DNA of 64,000 bases from positions 496,001-560,000 of the forward strand of contig JBKAGX010000001.1 of assembly GCA_046290575.1 (NCBI GenBank), given 5' to 3'. The position numbers were made by a program, and so were the translations under genes. Position 1 is the stretch's first letter. The number at the start of each line of letters is the position of its first letter. Below are positions 54,261 through 62,457 of the stretch, in pieces. The notes beneath the pieces were generated by a model that worked only from the letters and a program-made list of their open reading frames with translations, was not told where the DNA came from and made no database searches. This DNA is from JANQQJ01 sp046290575. Its GTDB lineage: Bacteria; Pseudomonadota; Alphaproteobacteria; SMXS01.

Positions 54261-55271
54261 ATGCTGAAGATCGATGCGGGGATCCCCGATATTCTGGCGG
54301 ACGTGCCGGAGCAGGCCGCCAAACTCGAACGCCTGGGGTATGACGGGCTGGCCTGTGCGGAAACCGCACATGACCCCTTCATGCCGCTGGCGCTTGCTGC
54401 AGAACACACCAGCCGCGTCGAATTGATGACGTCAATTGCCGTCGGCTTCGCCCGCAACCCTATGGTGCTGGCCAATCTCGCGCATGACCTCAATGCGTAT
54501 TCCAAGGGCCGCTTTTCGCTGGGTATCGGCTCACAGATCAAACCGCATATTACGAAGCGCTTCTCCATGGAATGGTCGGACCCGGCCGCGCGTATGAAAG
54601 AGATGATCCAGGCTATTCATGCGATCTGGGACTGCTGGTATGACGGCACGCCGCTCAAATTCCGGGGCGACTATTACCAGCATACGCTGATGACGCCGTT
54701 GTTCACACCCAAGGACATCGACCATGGCCGGGCCAAGATCCTGCTGGCCGCCGTCGGACCGTTGATGACGCGCACCGCCGCTGAAGTGGCGGACGGCCTG
54801 TTGATCCATGCGTTCACCACGCCGCGCTACCTGAAAGAGGTCACGGCGCCGGTCGTTGAAGAGACGCTGAGCCAGTCGGGACGCGCGCGCGGCGATTTCC
54901 AGATGGTCTATCCCGCCTTCATCGTCACCGGCGAAACCGAAGAACAGTTTGAGAAGTGGAAGAAAATCACCCGCGAGCGGATCGCCTTCTATGGCTCGAC
55001 GCCTGCCTATAAGGGCGTGCTCGACCTGCATGGCTGGGGCGATGTGCAGCCTGAGCTCAACCGCCTGTCCAAGGAAGGCAAATGGGTCGAGATGGGGACG
55101 CTGATCGAGGACGATATTCTTGATGCCTTTGCCGTTGTCGGCGAACCCGACGTGGTAATCGGCAAGCTGAAGGAGCGCTTTGAGGGTGTTGTCGACCGTC
55201 TGTTTGTCAGCTTTCCTGACTTGCCCGAAGACCGGGTCGGCCAACTTATTGATCAGATGAAAGCCGCTTGA
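54261..55271 (+). CDS. Luciferase-like (LLM class, F420-type) oxidoreductase, second copy
   Basis: This 336-residue TIM-barrel oxidoreductase shows KLERLGYDGLACAETAHDPF, VGFARNPMVLANLAHDL, YSKGRFSLGIGSQIKPHI, LLAAVGPLMTRTAAEVADG and RERIAFYGSTPAYKGVLDLHGWG. It parallels the 7250-8308 product over its whole length (for example FYASTPAYRRCFDVHG there). A strong AGGAG at 54249-54253 sets the ATG at 54261. The msrB gene follows 9 nt later, so both may be co-expressed under oxidative conditions. Cofactor and substrate are not decided by the sequence. Confidence 0.88.
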   Translation: MLKIDAGIPDILADVPEQAAKLERLGYDGLACAETAHDPFMPLALAAEHTSRVELMTSIAVGFARNPMVLANLAHDLNAYSKGRFSLGIGSQIKPHITKRFSMEWSDPAARMKEMIQAIHAIWDCWYDGTPLKFRGDYYQHTLMTPLFTPKDIDHGRAKILLAAVGPLMTRTAAEVADGLLIHAFTTPRYLKEVTAPVVEETLSQSGRARGDFQMVYPAFIVTGETEEQFEKWKKITRERIAFYGSTPAYKGVLDLHGWGDVQPELNRLSKEGKWVEMGTLIEDDILDAFAVVGEPDVVIGKLKERFEGVVDRLFVSFPDLPEDRVGQLIDQMKAA

Positions 55272-55280
55272 GGATCCATC

Positions 55281-55742
55281 ATGTCTGAAAAAACCTATCA
55301 GAAGACGCCTGAGGCTGTTGCGGCCTTAACGCCAGCGCAGCGTGAAGTTACCCAGAACGATGCCACTGAGCGTCCTTTTGCCAATGAATTCTGGGACAAC
55401 AAGGAACCCGGCATTTATGTCGATGTTGTCAGTGGCGAACCACTTTTCGTGTCGACCAGCAAGTTCGACTCTCACAGTGGGTGGCCCAGCTTCTGGGAGC
55501 CGCTGGTGGCGGACAACGTCGTTGAGAAAGAAGATCGCAGCCACGGCATGGTGCGAGTCGAAGTGCGCTCCAAGCATGGCGATTCGCATCTGGGCCATTT
55601 GTTTCCCGATGGCCCGCAGCCAACCGGCCAGCGTTACTGCATCAATTCGGCGTCGTTACGATTTGTACCGGTGAACGACCTGGAAGCCGAAGGATACGGC
55701 GAGTTCCAGGGTCTGTTTGGCGAGGCTGACGCCGCGGAATAA
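55281..55742 (+). CDS. msrB: Peptide-methionine (R)-S-oxide reductase
   Basis: This 153-residue enzyme reduces methionine-R-sulfoxide in proteins. SGWPSFWEP, VRSKHGDSHLGHLFPDGP and RYCINSASLRF (catalytic Cys) define MsrB. The two CxxC zinc-binding pairs of many MsrBs are absent (YVDVVSGEPLF replaces the first), so this is the zinc-free form. It follows the luciferase-like gene after 9 nt. Confidence 0.95.
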   Translation: MSEKTYQKTPEAVAALTPAQREVTQNDATERPFANEFWDNKEPGIYVDVVSGEPLFVSTSKFDSHSGWPSFWEPLVADNVVEKEDRSHGMVRVEVRSKHGDSHLGHLFPDGPQPTGQRYCINSASLRFVPVNDLEAEGYGEFQGLFGEADAAE

Positions 55743-55794
55743 CCGCCGGCCTGTCGTCAAGCCCCCGCAGATCTGCATAGCGGCCCTCTAAATT

Positions 55795-55821
55795 TGCTAT
55801 TGCAATTATTGCAATAGCAAC
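55795..55821. promoter_or_regulatory. TTGC palindrome upstream of the phasin gene, possible PhaR operator
   Basis: TTGCTATTGCAA (55795-55806) and TTGCAATAGCAA (55810-55821) form a perfect 12-bp inverted repeat with spacer TTA. A further TGC-rich stretch, TTGCAGTGCACAA, follows at 55826-55838. PHA-type repressors of Alphaproteobacteria (PhaR) are known to bind TGC-rich palindromes ahead of phasin genes; identity of the regulator here is inferred. Confidence 0.6.
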
Positions 55822-55868
55822 TATGTTGCAGTGCACAACGCACTTATGCGTAGCCAGGGGAGAGTGAC

Positions 55869-56264
55869 ATGGCAGACTCCAGCAATCCGTTTGACGACAT
55901 GTTCAAAGCGTTCCGCGATCTAGGCGGCACGAATTGGCCAACCTTTGATCCGTCATCGTTCACCCAGGGTGGTGGCGATGCGATGAATGCAATGCAGGAA
56001 ATTACGCGTATATCTTCCGAAGCCATGCAGCAGATGGCATCGCGTCAGCAGACAATGGCGGCAGAAGCTGTTTCGAACTGGCAGAAATCTGTGCAGGAAG
56101 TCATGCAGGGTGACCCTGCGAGCATGATGCAGCGGGCGACGGAGGTCAGCCGCGAGGGCGCCGATACCGCAACCCGGAATCTCAGCGAATTGTCAAAAAT
56201 CGCGACCGAGGCGCAGGCTCAGATTATGGCAGTTGTCAGCGGCAACGCCAAGAAGTCCAAGTAA
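55869..56264 (+). CDS. Phasin family protein
   Basis: This 131-residue helical, Gln/Met/Ala-rich protein begins NPFDDMFKAFRDLGG and continues with amphipathic helices (AMNAMQEITRISSEAMQQMASRQQTMAAEAVSNWQ), the look of Phasin_2 proteins that coat polyhydroxyalkanoate or lipid granules. A GGGGAGAG box precedes the ATG. The wax-ester synthase gene starts 34 nt downstream, so the granule coat and the lipid synthase form one unit. Confidence 0.85.
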   Translation: MADSSNPFDDMFKAFRDLGGTNWPTFDPSSFTQGGGDAMNAMQEITRISSEAMQQMASRQQTMAAEAVSNWQKSVQEVMQGDPASMMQRATEVSREGADTATRNLSELSKIATEAQAQIMAVVSGNAKKSK

Positions 56265-56298
56265 GCACCGCGCAACGCCTGATTCCGGGAGATCCATT

Positions 56299-57780
56299 AT
56301 GGAACAGCTGACCGCGCAGGACGCGTCGTTTCTCTATGTCGAAAATGAACAGGTCGCCAATCATGTGGGCGGCATGTACATCTATGATCAATCGACCGCA
56401 CCGGATGGTCTGGTCACCTTCAAGCAGATTCTGAAGCACCTTGAGGCGAGCCTGCCCGCGGTGCCGCGCTATCGGCAAAAGCTGAAGCGGGTACCCGGCG
56501 ATCTTGATCATCCCTACTGGGTCGATGACGATAAATTCGACATTGAGTACCACGTGCGCCACATGGCGTTGCCGAAGCCGGGTGACTGGCGCCAGCTTTG
56601 TATTCTGGCGTCGCGGCTTTATGATCGGCCGCTGGATATGACGCGGCCTCTTTGGGTCTATTACATCATTGAGGGGCTGGGGAATGTCGACGGGATGCCC
56701 GAAAGTGCTTTCGCCGTCGTCACCAAAACCCACCACGCCATGATCGACGGCGTCTCCGGTACGGCGATGATGACGGCGATCCACAATACCGAGCCGACGG
56801 TCGAACTACCGGAACCGCAGCCCTGGAACCCGTCGCCTGCGCCCAATGATTTCGAGCTGCTCAGCCGGGCCTACATGAAAGGTCTGTCGCAACCGCTTGA
56901 GTTCATGCAGGCGCTCAGCGCGACGGTGCCCGCCACCCAGCGGGTGATGGAGGGGCTGACGGAACAGAAGTTCTCGATCCCTGAAGCCATTGGCTCCGTC
57001 CCGCGGACCCGGCTGAACGGCGAGGTCTCCGGCCATAAGGTAATCGACGCAGCTGAGTTCAGTATCGCTGAAATGCGCGCGGTAAAGAGCGCGGTTCCGG
57101 GAGCAACGTTGAATGACGTTGTGCTCGCCATCGGCGGCGGTGCGTTGCGGAAGTATCTGATCGACAAGGATGAACTGCCGGAACAGTCACTGATCACCCT
57201 GTCGCCGATATCCGTTCGTTCCAAGGAAGCCCGTGATCCGTCGCATGCTGGAACGGCTGCAGCAGGCGGCAATGACGTCAGCGGCATGCTGGTCGATCTG
57301 GGCACGAACATTGAAGATCCGCTGGAACGGCTGAAGCATATTCACGATTCAGCGGCCAACTCGAAAGAGCTGACCAGCGCCATCGGCGCCAAGACGCTGA
57401 CCGATTTCAGCCAGTTTATCCCTGGTGTCACCATGGGGCTTGCGTCGCGGATGGCCAGCTCACTGGGTCTGGCGACACAGGTGCAGCCGATTGTGAACAC
57501 CGTGTTGACGAATGTGCCCGGCCCGCAGTTTCCGCTCTATTTCTGCGGTGCCGAGATGGTCAACCAGTGGAGCCTGGGTATCGTCCAGGATGGTCTGGCA
57601 CTATTCCATGGCATCCTCAGCTACAATGGCAAGCTCACCATCACGGCCATGTCTGACCGTGAGGTCATGCCCGACCCCGCCTTTTACCGACAGTGCATGG
57701 AAGAGGCTTTCGAGGAGCTGAAGGCGGCAACCCTGCCGAAACCCAAGAGGCGGACGAAGAAGGCGGCAAGCCGCGCGTAA
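56299..57780 (+). CDS. Wax ester synthase / diacylglycerol acyltransferase (WS/DGAT)
   Basis: This 493-residue bifunctional acyltransferase makes wax esters or triacylglycerols from acyl-CoA. It starts MEQLTAQDASFLYVE; the active-site motif HHAMIDG (HHxxxDG) lies near residue 150, followed by ISVRSKE and the C-terminal NVPGPQFPLYFCGAEM. All conserved elements are intact. ATG 56299 has GGGAG upstream. Together with the phasin upstream and the small ORF downstream it forms a storage-lipid operon. Confidence 0.94.
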   Translation: MEQLTAQDASFLYVENEQVANHVGGMYIYDQSTAPDGLVTFKQILKHLEASLPAVPRYRQKLKRVPGDLDHPYWVDDDKFDIEYHVRHMALPKPGDWRQLCILASRLYDRPLDMTRPLWVYYIIEGLGNVDGMPESAFAVVTKTHHAMIDGVSGTAMMTAIHNTEPTVELPEPQPWNPSPAPNDFELLSRAYMKGLSQPLEFMQALSATVPATQRVMEGLTEQKFSIPEAIGSVPRTRLNGEVSGHKVIDAAEFSIAEMRAVKSAVPGATLNDVVLAIGGGALRKYLIDKDELPEQSLITLSPISVRSKEARDPSHAGTAAAGGNDVSGMLVDLGTNIEDPLERLKHIHDSAANSKELTSAIGAKTLTDFSQFIPGVTMGLASRMASSLGLATQVQPIVNTVLTNVPGPQFPLYFCGAEMVNQWSLGIVQDGLALFHGILSYNGKLTITAMSDREVMPDPAFYRQCMEEAFEELKAATLPKPKRRTKKAASRA

Positions 57781-57782
57781 CT

Positions 57783-58010
57783 ATGTCGGAGGGTAATTTC
57801 CAGGAAATCGACCTGATCGGTCCCGGGCCCTTTCTGCTGCCGGTGATCGAAGGCGTTATCGGTGTCGACCTGATCGACGGGCAGGGGCCGCCGGAAATCC
57901 GGCTGCTGGCCCATGGCGGCACAGAATTGCGCCTGCCAATCCGGGGTATGGCGCTCGCCGATCTCTGGAATCAGCTCGGCAAAATTATCGGCGAAGCGGA
58001 CCGCGCCTGA
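57783..58010 (+). CDS. Small conserved-looking protein of unknown function
   Basis: This 75-residue ORF begins 2 nt after the WS/DGAT stop (ATG 57783) and reads MSEGNFQEIDLIGPGPFLLP ... LADLWNQLGKIIGEADRA. Codon third positions are GC-rich like neighbouring genes. It has no signal peptide or membrane helix and I know no family for it. Co-transcription with WS/DGAT suggests an accessory role in storage-lipid metabolism, which is inference. Confidence 0.6.
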   Translation: MSEGNFQEIDLIGPGPFLLPVIEGVIGVDLIDGQGPPEIRLLAHGGTELRLPIRGMALADLWNQLGKIIGEADRA

Positions 58011-58014
58011 TCTG

Positions 58015-59115
58015 TTATGGCATCCTCAGGATCGGCTTGATTACCTCCCCGGTGATGGCGGAGTCGTGGACGGCCTGGTTGATATCGGCGAAGTCGTAAT
58101 ATTTGACGAACTTGTCATAGGGCAACCGCCCGTCGCGCCACAGCGAGGCCAGATAAGGCACAAAGGTCTGCGCGGCGGCGTCGCCCATCACCACACCTTT
58201 GATGCCCCGGCCCAGGCCGATATTGTCCATGCTGAAGGGTATTTCGATGCCACCCGGCGTCGCGCCGACCTGTGCGGCCCAACCGGGCCGGCCCAGGCAA
58301 TCCACCGCTTCGCGCACGGCCGTGGGCGCGCCTGAGCACTCGACAGAGAAGTCAGCACCGCCATGGGTCAACGCGCGGATTTCAGAAACAGCGTTACTGG
58401 TTTCCGGGTTGATACAATGGGTCGCGCCCATCTCAGTGGCCATGTCCAGCCGGGCCGGTTTCATATCGACGGCGATGATCTTTTCGCAGCCGGTCTCGCG
58501 CGCCCCCATGATCGCGGCCAGGCCCACCGTGCCGACCCCGAACACGACGATGGACGACCCTGCCGGCGGCTTGATCGCATTGATCACCGTGCCAAAGCCG
58601 GTAGTCAGCCCGCAGCCCAGCGGCCCCATCAGCTCAATCGGCAGGTTCTGATCGACCTTGATGACGCTGCGCCAGGGCGACAGCGAATAGGTGGCGAAGG
58701 AGGACTGGCCGACAAATCGGCCCAGAAGCTCATGGCCCTTCTGCTTCAGCGGTGAGGAGCCATCGGTGCGCTGGCCGGACAGGTTGCGTTCGATGAATTC
58801 GTCGCAATAGGACGGCGCACCTTCATGGCAGTGCCGGCATTGGCCGCAGGAATCGCCGCTCAGCACCACATGGTCGCCAGGTTTCACATGGGTGACCGCG
58901 CTGCCCACGGCCTCCACAACACCCGATCCCTCATGGCCAACCACCATCGGCAGGGGCAAATTGATCTCCTGGCGCTGCACCGCGACATCCGTATGGCAGA
59001 TGCCGCTGGCGACGACGCGAACCAGCACCTCGTCTGCGCGCGGTTCATCGACATCGACCTCTTCTAGAAGAAAGTCGCCTTTGGCTTCGCGCACCACGGC
59101 TGCCATCGCTTGCAT
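58015..59115 (-). CDS. Zinc-dependent alcohol dehydrogenase (MDR family)
   Basis: This 366-residue medium-chain dehydrogenase oxidises an alcohol with NAD. Catalytic zinc ligands are in SGICHTD and GHEGSGVVE; structural zinc is held by CGQCRHCHEGAPSYC. The Rossmann motif is VFGVGTVGLAAIMGA with acidic Asp in AVDMKPARL. It resembles aryl-alcohol/AdhC-type enzymes. GGGAG precedes the ATG. It is convergent with the storage-lipid operon and divergent from the enoyl-CoA hydratase gene. Confidence 0.92.
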   Translation of the reverse strand: MQAMAAVVREAKGDFLLEEVDVDEPRADEVLVRVVASGICHTDVAVQRQEINLPLPMVVGHEGSGVVEAVGSAVTHVKPGDHVVLSGDSCGQCRHCHEGAPSYCDEFIERNLSGQRTDGSSPLKQKGHELLGRFVGQSSFATYSLSPWRSVIKVDQNLPIELMGPLGCGLTTGFGTVINAIKPPAGSSIVVFGVGTVGLAAIMGARETGCEKIIAVDMKPARLDMATEMGATHCINPETSNAVSEIRALTHGGADFSVECSGAPTAVREAVDCLGRPGWAAQVGATPGGIEIPFSMDNIGLGRGIKGVVMGDAAAQTFVPYLASLWRDGRLPYDKFVKYYDFADINQAVHDSAITGEVIKPILRMP

Positions 59116-59230
59116 GCTGGTTCTCCCGTTTACTCTGCAATTCGTCTCAGAGCCTACTGTGCCACACCAGCCGTTGCCAGCCTCGCTTCAGCCTGCTAAC
59201 CGGGAGGATGAAACGTCAGGGAGATGCCTC

Positions 59231-60010
59231 ATGACCGAGCCGGTCATTCTTGTAGAAAAATCGGGCGAATGCGCCCTTGTGACCCTTAACCGCCCCAACC
59301 AGATGAATGCCCTGTCGCGTGAACTGCGCACAGCGATTGCCGATACCGTCGACGCATTGGAAGCCGACCCCGATATCCGGGTCATGGTGCTGACCGGGGC
59401 GGGCCGTGCGTTCTGCGCCGGACTGGACCTGAAAGAGCTTGGCGCGGAAGGGCTCTCGGGAAACAACAACGCCGTCACCACCAAAGATCCGGTCACCTCG
59501 CTGTCGAAGTTTTCCGGTCCGATCATCGGGGCGATCAACGGGGTGGCGATCACCGGCGGGTTCGAACTGGCGCTGGCCTGCGACGTCTTGATCGCGTCGA
59601 GCGAGGCGCGCTTTGCCGACACCCACGCCCGCGTCGGCATCATGCCGGGCTGGGGCCTTTCCCAGAAGCTGAGCCGCGCCATCGGGATTTCCCGGGCCAA
59701 GGAACTTTCGCTCACCGGGAATTTCCTCAGCGCGCAGCAGGCGTCCGACTGGGGATTGGTCAACCGGGTTGTCGCCCCGGACGCGCTGTTGCCCGCCGCC
59801 AAAGCGCTCGCGGATGACATGCTCTCCGTCGTGCCGCAGATGCTTGTTGACTACAAACAGCTCATTGATGACGGTTTTGACCAGAGTTTCGGGGACGCGC
59901 TCCAGCTCGAAAAAGACACATCCTCACAGAAGAACTCTGCAGTCAGTGCCGATGATGTCGAATCCCGCCGCGAAGCCATCCGCCAGCGTGGCCAGACCCA
60001 GAAGGGATAG
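59231..60010 (+). CDS. Enoyl-CoA hydratase/isomerase family protein
   Basis: This is an intact 259-residue crotonase: VTLNRPNQMNALS, oxyanion-hole segments GAGRAFCAGLDLKELG and INGVAITGGFELALACD, then ARVGIMPGWGLSQKL and NRVVAPDALLPAAKALA. It hydrates or isomerises an acyl-CoA in beta-oxidation-type breakdown. ATG 59231 has GGGAG upstream. The GST gene starts 5 nt after its stop, so the two are co-transcribed. Confidence 0.92.
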   Translation: MTEPVILVEKSGECALVTLNRPNQMNALSRELRTAIADTVDALEADPDIRVMVLTGAGRAFCAGLDLKELGAEGLSGNNNAVTTKDPVTSLSKFSGPIIGAINGVAITGGFELALACDVLIASSEARFADTHARVGIMPGWGLSQKLSRAIGISRAKELSLTGNFLSAQQASDWGLVNRVVAPDALLPAAKALADDMLSVVPQMLVDYKQLIDDGFDQSFGDALQLEKDTSSQKNSAVSADDVESRREAIRQRGQTQKG

Positions 60011-60015
60011 TTGAA

Positions 60016-60651
60016 ATGCCCAATATCACCGTTCACCATCTGAACAATTCGAAGTCGCAGCGCATCCTGTGGGTGCTGGAAGAGCTGGGGCTGGATTACA
60101 ACATCAAATACTACCAGCGGCAGCCGACCATGGCCGCTCCGCCTGAGATGCGACAGGTGCACCCGCTGGGGAAATCCCCGATCACGGAAATCGATGGCCG
60201 GGTCATGGCTGAGTCCGGCGCGGTGGTTGGCTTCCTGATCGACCGGTTCGGTAATGGCCGGTTTGCACCCGCGCGGGACAGCGACGATTGGGGCCACTAC
60301 ATCGAAATGCTGCACTACCCGGAAGGCTCGGCCAACACGCCGTTCTTTTTGAACCTGATCGTTAACGCCATGCAGTTGGGCGAGAGCCCGCTGAAAGACT
60401 ATGCCGACGAGCAGACCAAGTTGCATCTGGACTACATGCAGGGGCTGGTCGGCGAGAATGAATACCTTGTCGGCAATGCGTTTTCCGGCGCCGATATCCA
60501 GATCGGCTTTACCCTGCAGGGCGCCAACGTTGGCGGACTGTTGGCCGGCCGCCAGAATCTGATCGACTATGTCGCCCGGCTGGAAGCGCGCCCGGCCTAT
60601 CAAGCCGCCATCGAAAAGGGCGGTGCCATGAATTTGGATTTCGGGGGCTAA
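60016..60651 (+). CDS. Glutathione S-transferase family protein
   Basis: This is a 211-residue GST: thioredoxin-fold N-terminus (ITVHHLNNSKSQRILWVLEELGL), the glutathione-contact segment HPLGKSPITEIDGRVMAESGAV and a helical C-terminus ending LEARPAYQAAIEKGG. The Ser in NNSKSQR is the probable thiol-activating residue, as in bacterial and fungal Gtt-like enzymes. It follows the enoyl-CoA hydratase by 5 nt, suggesting detoxification of an intermediate. Confidence 0.92.
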   Translation: MPNITVHHLNNSKSQRILWVLEELGLDYNIKYYQRQPTMAAPPEMRQVHPLGKSPITEIDGRVMAESGAVVGFLIDRFGNGRFAPARDSDDWGHYIEMLHYPEGSANTPFFLNLIVNAMQLGESPLKDYADEQTKLHLDYMQGLVGENEYLVGNAFSGADIQIGFTLQGANVGGLLAGRQNLIDYVARLEARPAYQAAIEKGGAMNLDFGG

Positions 60652-60686
60652 GAAAGGGCGAAAGATGCGGTGTAGGAGGTTGCTGT

Positions 60687-61298
60687 TTAGGGGGCAACGC
60701 CCACCACTACCAGCGGAACGGCCGGAACACCTCGTCCTTGGCGAATAAGATTGTATAGTTCGCCTTCATAATAGCCTGGACCTGAAGACATCTCGGCTTG
60801 CAGTTCCTTCATTGGGAGTATCTCGATTCCTAGATCGATTACGTCTCCAACAAAAAAAGCCATATGTTTGACGAACAGGTCAAATGCGACAAATGAGTAC
60901 TTTCCAAACTGGACCTCTACCGCGATCCGATCTTTGACAAAGTCGGTTTGGTTAAAAGAGAAAATGGGCTCTTGTCCGGCTTCTACAATTGCTGCCTTTT
61001 GCTCAATAGCAGGCATTTGCATTGTGCGGCGAATGAGTTCTGCATCTTTTGTTACCCAATAGGAAGTACGCGATTCGACCCAATCTCGCTCTGTGAAGCC
61101 AGCCTCCATTGCCTTATTCATCTCAATCGGTGAATAGAGCTTCTTGCCCTTCATGGTCTTTTCTTTCGAAATTTTTGTCTTTAGCTTCGTAGCATCCACT
61201 GAAGAGATAACATCCTGTATTTCATCCCATATCTTTGGTTTGTGAACCAATAGGTACTCGAGGCCATTTAAATGAGAATAGTGTTCGACAATTCTCAT
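60687..61298 (-). CDS. BglII/BstYI-like type II restriction endonuclease
   Basis: This 203-residue protein has the catalytic pattern Asp119, Glu128, Gln130 (DFVKDRIAVEVQFGKY), the PD-ExQ variant characteristic of BglII and BstYI, followed by FDLFVKHMAFFVGDVIDLGIEI. From memory, BstYI has the same length and similar residue numbers. The predicted target is a GATC-centred hexamer such as AGATCT or RGATCY. Base composition is clearly lower in GC than the flanks. It overlaps the methyltransferase gene by 4 nt (ATGA), an unusual but known arrangement with the methylase first. Confidence 0.85.
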   Translation of the reverse strand: MRIVEHYSHLNGLEYLLVHKPKIWDEIQDVISSVDATKLKTKISKEKTMKGKKLYSPIEMNKAMEAGFTERDWVESRTSYWVTKDAELIRRTMQMPAIEQKAAIVEAGQEPIFSFNQTDFVKDRIAVEVQFGKYSFVAFDLFVKHMAFFVGDVIDLGIEILPMKELQAEMSSGPGYYEGELYNLIRQGRGVPAVPLVVVGVAP

Positions 61299-62161
61299 CG
61301 ATGTCCGCCGTTCGGCCGTTTTGGATCATATACAGGCTTGTTCATAGGCCGGGTCTGGAGCGTTCCTTCCCGTAGTCGATGAATTCGCTCCCATGCAATG
61401 TCAACATATTCGTCCACAACGTCACACCCGTAGCCATGACGATTATTTTTTAAAGCCGCAACGATTGCTGAGCCGACTCCCATGTAGGGATCGAGAACAC
61501 TGTCCCCTTCGTCCGTTAGCGACAACACTAACCTCTCAACGAGTTCGACAGGAAACTGGCATGGGTGAATTGTTTTCTCGACGTGATTATTCTTGACGTT
61601 TGGAAACACCCAGACGTCCCCAGGATTCTTGCCGAGGGGGTTGCCAGATAGTTGTCCCGCCTTCGGGCCTTTGTAGTGTTTTTTGTTGGGGTATTTGGAG
61701 GGTACGCGGATTGGGTCGAGATTGAAGGTGTAGTCGTCCGTCTTGGTGAACCACGAAATTGTTTCATATCGACCGGAGAGGCGTTTCTTACAATGCAAGC
61801 CATGTTCGAAGTGCCAAACTATCCGATTTCTAAGCTTCAGCCCATTATCGCGAAAGACGTGATATAGCGCTATGTCCAACGGGAAAATCTCACCATTCTG
61901 AACGTGATTGCCGACCTGCCAGCACAGTGAGCCTTTGGGGTGAAGTACCCTTACACATTCAGATATTACCCGAGCCTGATCTTCAATATACCGTTCAAGC
62001 GGTGTCCTGCGCTCATAGGCTTTTCCAATATTATAGGGCGGCGATGTCACGACCAACATCATTGATTCATCTTCCAACTTGCGCATAAACTTTAAGTTAC
62101 CTTCGCAGGACATGTGTGCTTGGTGATCGTGATTTAGTCGTAATATCGTGGCTTGTTCCAT
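61295..62161 (-). CDS. Site-specific DNA methyltransferase of the restriction-modification pair
   Basis: This 288-residue beta-class methyltransferase has catalytic motif IV TSPPYNIGKAYE (residues 39-50) before SAM motif I DPYMGVGSAIVAAL (224-237). The SPPY form is typical of N4-cytosine methylases, as is the known partner of BglII-type enzymes; N6-adenine cannot be excluded. It protects host DNA against the endonuclease immediately downstream. GC content is low, like its partner. It is the first gene of the two-gene island. Confidence 0.9.
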   Translation of the reverse strand: MEQATILRLNHDHQAHMSCEGNLKFMRKLEDESMMLVVTSPPYNIGKAYERRTPLERYIEDQARVISECVRVLHPKGSLCWQVGNHVQNGEIFPLDIALYHVFRDNGLKLRNRIVWHFEHGLHCKKRLSGRYETISWFTKTDDYTFNLDPIRVPSKYPNKKHYKGPKAGQLSGNPLGKNPGDVWVFPNVKNNHVEKTIHPCQFPVELVERLVLSLTDEGDSVLDPYMGVGSAIVAALKNNRHGYGCDVVDEYVDIAWERIHRLREGTLQTRPMNKPVYDPKRPNGGHR

Positions 62162-62457
62162 TTTTTGTTCCCCTTATGTTCTAGTCACGATACCAGCCAA
62201 TTCATATCCTATCAAGTATGCGATAAAGGATCCAACGAAAGTTGAGGCCTTGAACTTGATCTTGCTTCAAATCGCGCTTGATCCTATACCCCCGCGCACG
62301 ATGAAACCGTTGAAAACCATGACCGCACGAATTCGCGTCCACCATTTGTGGGCTGCTTAGGCCGTGCGCTTTGGGCAGTCCGCTATCCAGCGGCTGCCCC
62401 TTCCTGAGACATCAAGAATTTCTTCCGGGGCGGTGGCCGCCAACCGGGAGAAGACCG
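62162..62457. other. Flank of the restriction-modification island with possible decayed small ORF
   Basis: On the minus strand, one frame encodes MVFNGFIVRGGIGSSAI, then a TGA, then a hydrophobic peptide (TFVGSFIAYLIGYELAGIV) shortly before the methyltransferase start. It may be a broken small membrane protein. The right part (from about 62360) returns to high GC and holds the GNAT ribosome-binding site. Confidence 0.35.
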
